Origin: Ifrita kowaldi
Taxonomy: Eukaryota; Chordata; Aves; Passeriformes; Cinclosomatidae
Reading direction: 5' to 3'
DNA length: 64,000 nucleotides
Assembly (NCBI GenBank): GCA_013398055.1
Contig: VZRS01001715.1
Span: forward strand, 32,234 to 96,233
Under the pieces are notes generated by a model. That model had not been told where the DNA came from. It made no database searches and saw nothing but the letters and a program-made list of their open reading frames with translations. This document shows, piece by piece, positions 61,715 through 64,000 of the stretch (the stretch's first letter is position 1; the number at the start of each line of letters is the position of its first letter). Both the position numbers and the translations under genes were made by a program.

Positions 61715-62105
61715 CAGCAAAACACCCCCTCCAACCAACACCCTACAATTGACAAATCCCCCATCCAACTGGAACACCGCATCCAAGCGATGCTCCACCC
61801 AACCAAAAGCTATCCAACGAATGCCCAATTCCATCGATGCCTCTTCAATCAGTGCTCCTCCAGTGAACACCCCATTTGGCCAACACCCATAGAACCAAAC
61901 CCCTATCCAACCAACACCCGACACCCATCCACCTGACACCCCTTACACCTCACACCCCATTCACCCATCTCATCTAATCTACACCCCCATCTGACACCCC
62001 ACCCAACCAATTCCCCATCCTACCGACACACCACAGCCAACCAACACCTCACATCCAAACTCTACTCATCCAACCAATGCACAATCCCACATCCAGACAG
62101 CCCCA
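61715..62105. repeat. C-rich degenerate tandem repeat (CCAACCAACACC-like)
   Basis: Variations on CATCCAACCAACACCC with a loose period near 12-20 bp, almost free of G on the plus strand. It begins straight after the N. The opposite strand is G-rich, of the GGTGTTGGTTGG type. Confidence 0.6.
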
Positions 62106-63399
62106 ATGGGCTGCATCCAAGCAGCGCAAGACCAGATGGTGACGAGCCCAAGCAAGGAGATAAATAGTTCTTAAATTATTTAAACATCATCAGAGTAAAC
62201 AGTAACGAGTGGAGTTCTGGCTCAACAGAATGAAAAAAATAATGGTATAGAAGGTAATTATATTACACAAAGCATGGGTGTGACAGGGAATGAGGGAGGA
62301 AAGAGAGAGTCAGTGTGACTACATGGAAAGAAACATCTCCTAAAGGATGGGTAATGCTGAGCCGCAGCAGGAGAGGAGTTACGGAGCTACTGATGGAACG
62401 CCAGCCCCTGCCGTGCCAGAGGACGGTGGCTCCCACTGGTTTCAACACCTCTGTAGGCTGTGCTCTGCTCCTCTCCCCTCAAAATGAGCTGTCAGGGAGC
62501 CCTGGCACTAATACATCAGGAGTTCCAGAATAATTTCACTCCAGTTGACCCCACTGATGGGATGGGAGATGTTATCCCCTTTTGGCGATGGTGCCAATCT
62601 GAGCTCCCCACTGGGATGAGCCACTGAGCGCTGGGCCTGGCAGCACCCACCCCCGGCATGGCTTCCAGCAGTGCAGCTCCACAGACAGATGGCCAACACG
62701 TCCTGGAGGGAACCAGGCCCTCCTAAACACTATACTCACCAGGGAGGACTGGGGCTACAAAATCCTCTTTCGAGGATGGTTCAGGTCCAAGACATTTCAT
62801 TAAACTGTGTTTTGGAAAAGAATGTTGTTATTTGGGCAACTAAAGAACACAACTTACAGCTCAAAACCATCCCATGTAACGCAGATCCCGGATTGGCCAG
62901 CACGATCCTCCCAAGTGCGTTTGGCCGAGCCAGTGTTATGAGTTAAAATGAATAACACAAAGGCAGGATGGGGAGAGAAAAGAAGCCATAAATAGAAGGA
63001 GAAAGAAAGGGAGATTGGGAAGGCAAGGCTGGGGCTCTGGGCAGAGGCTGAGGCAGTGCACACTCGAAGGAGGAGAGCTCGTCTGAAGGAAACTACAGCT
63101 GCAAAGTGCTCCTGGATCCTCAGGAACTGGCCAAGCTCCACCGAGGATTCTGGCCCGGCTTTCCCTTTTCACCCCTCTGGGCTGGCAGAGAGTTAGTGCT
63201 TAGAATGCAATGGTAGGGTTGGTTTTGTTTTTTTCTGTTTTAAATTTCCCTTACAAATAGGAGTTAACGGAAAGCAATATCCATCCCAAGAAATCAACAG
63301 AATATTTCGAAGACTTGCCCCATCCCCACCCTGTATTTTGAGTAGAAACCCCCCAACAAAAAACTCCCAACCAACCAAAAGGGCTTTTTTTTGTTGTCT
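62106..63399 (-). other. ZNF592 3' UTR and flank
   Basis: Lies between the ZNF592 stop and the C-rich block. No other gene was recognised. The part next to 63400 should be 3' UTR, but no clear minus-strand AATAAA was found before the gap. Confidence 0.4.
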
Positions 63400-63912
63400 T
63401 TAAGTCTTAAGAGACTTTGAGTGATTGTTCTGTGAGGTGCTGTTGGGGCCTTCTGCGCCACACGTCTGACTGTGCTCATAAAGAGCTGAGTCACTTTTGC
63501 ACTCTTTGTATTTGTTTTCCTCTTCCACCGAAGTGTTCAACTCGCCATTGTAGTCTTTGTGTCCATTCTCACCCATCTCCATTTGTAACTTCTGCCTTTC
63601 ATCTTCCTCCTCCTCATCCTCCTCTTCTCCCTCCTCATCCTCCTCATCTTTGACTTTATGAACAATGAAGAGGTGTCTGTTGAGAGAGATGTGGGAGGTG
63701 TAGCACAGGCCGCAGAACAAGCACTGGAAGGTGGAGCTGTCGGTCTTGTGCCGAGGTATGTGTTCCTGGAACTCAGTCTGGACGTCCGTCGCAAAGCCGC
63801 ACTTTGCGCATTTCCAAGGCGCTTTCAGTTTTTTGGCTGGCGGCGCATCCAAACCTGCAGTGCTCTCTCCCTGACCCAGCTCATCTGGTGCCATCCTCTT
63901 TGGAGACTTTGC
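63400..63912 (-). CDS. ZNF592: ZNF592-type zinc-finger protein, last coding exon (partial)
   Basis: C-terminal exon of a C2H2 zinc-finger regulator of the ZNF592/ZNF687/ZNF532 family, nuclear proteins linked to transcription complexes. The exon opens after TTTTTTTAAG at 63913 and reads AKSPKRMAPDELGQG. Two fingers follow: CAKCGFATDVQTEFQEHIPRH and CLFCGLCYTSHISLNRHLFIVH. Next come a Glu/Asp-rich stretch (residues about 85-105 of this exon) and a Ser/Asn-rich end closing NNHSKSLKT and a stop. The family is read from the fingers as I remember them; the choice of ZNF592 rests on the SEC11A-NMB neighbourhood. In human, as I recall, ZNF592 has the opposite orientation relative to SEC11A. Earlier exons lie beyond the right edge. 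Confidence 0.78.
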   Translation of the reverse strand, partial: AKSPKRMAPDELGQGESTAGLDAPPAKKLKAPWKCAKCGFATDVQTEFQEHIPRHKTDSSTFQCLFCGLCYTSHISLNRHLFIVHKVKDEEDEEGEEEDEEEEDERQKLQMEMGENGHKDYNGELNTSVEEENKYKECKSDSALYEHSQTCGAEGPNSTSQNNHSKSLKT

Positions 63913-64000
63913 CTTAAAAAAATAAGATTAAAAAGTTACTTTATCATTTGAACCCATGGAAGAGTAAGTGCTAAAATCCACATGCATGTCTGAAGATGCC

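Overview
The window is vertebrate genomic DNA, almost certainly from a bird. It has multi-exon genes with short introns, GC-rich promoters, and many truncated CR1 retrotransposon 3' ends with the usual avian tail (variants of ATTCTATGATTCTA). I recognise six genes from their spliced exons. I cannot name the species; a passerine is possible but unproven.

Left block (1-28 kb), reactive-oxygen locus. DUOX2 (minus strand, first nine coding exons, leaving at base 1) and DUOXA2 (plus strand, complete, 320 aa) appear to share a divergent TATA/CpG promoter near 9.56-9.66 kb. DUOXA1 (minus strand, complete, 325 aa) faces DUOXA2 tail to tail. DUOXA proteins escort DUOX oxidases out of the ER and form the H2O2-producing complex with them. 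Exons 3 and 4 of the two DUOXA genes are nearly identical in DNA (exon 4: 197 consecutive identical bases) while their introns are unrelated. This is a strong sign of recent sequence exchange between the inverted paralogues.

Middle (28-39.4 kb). In mammals DUOX1 lies head to head with DUOXA1, but here I see no DUOX exon. The stretch holds CR1 copies, a candidate LTR-element fragment and unremarkable single-copy sequence, then the neighbouring synteny block begins.

Right block (39.4-64 kb), all minus strand: NMB (neuromedin B precursor), SEC11A (signal peptidase catalytic subunit, complete, 179 aa) and the last coding exon of a ZNF592-type zinc-finger gene. The order and strands mirror, as I remember it, the paralogous GRP-SEC11C-ZNF532 group on human chromosome 18. 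A 1,745-bp perfect tandem duplication joined by a single N (59325) carries an extra copy of SEC11A exon 3 and is most likely an assembly error. A second single N (61714) lies between SEC11A and ZNF592.

Other structures: an ACGCGT-rich minisatellite in DUOX2 intron 1, a (CAG)9 tract in the presumed DUOXA2 leader, a minisatellite in NMB intron 1, and a C-rich CCAACCAACACC-like block beside the second N. Exon limits were read by eye from splice sites and reading-frame continuity; homology calls rest on remembered family sequences.
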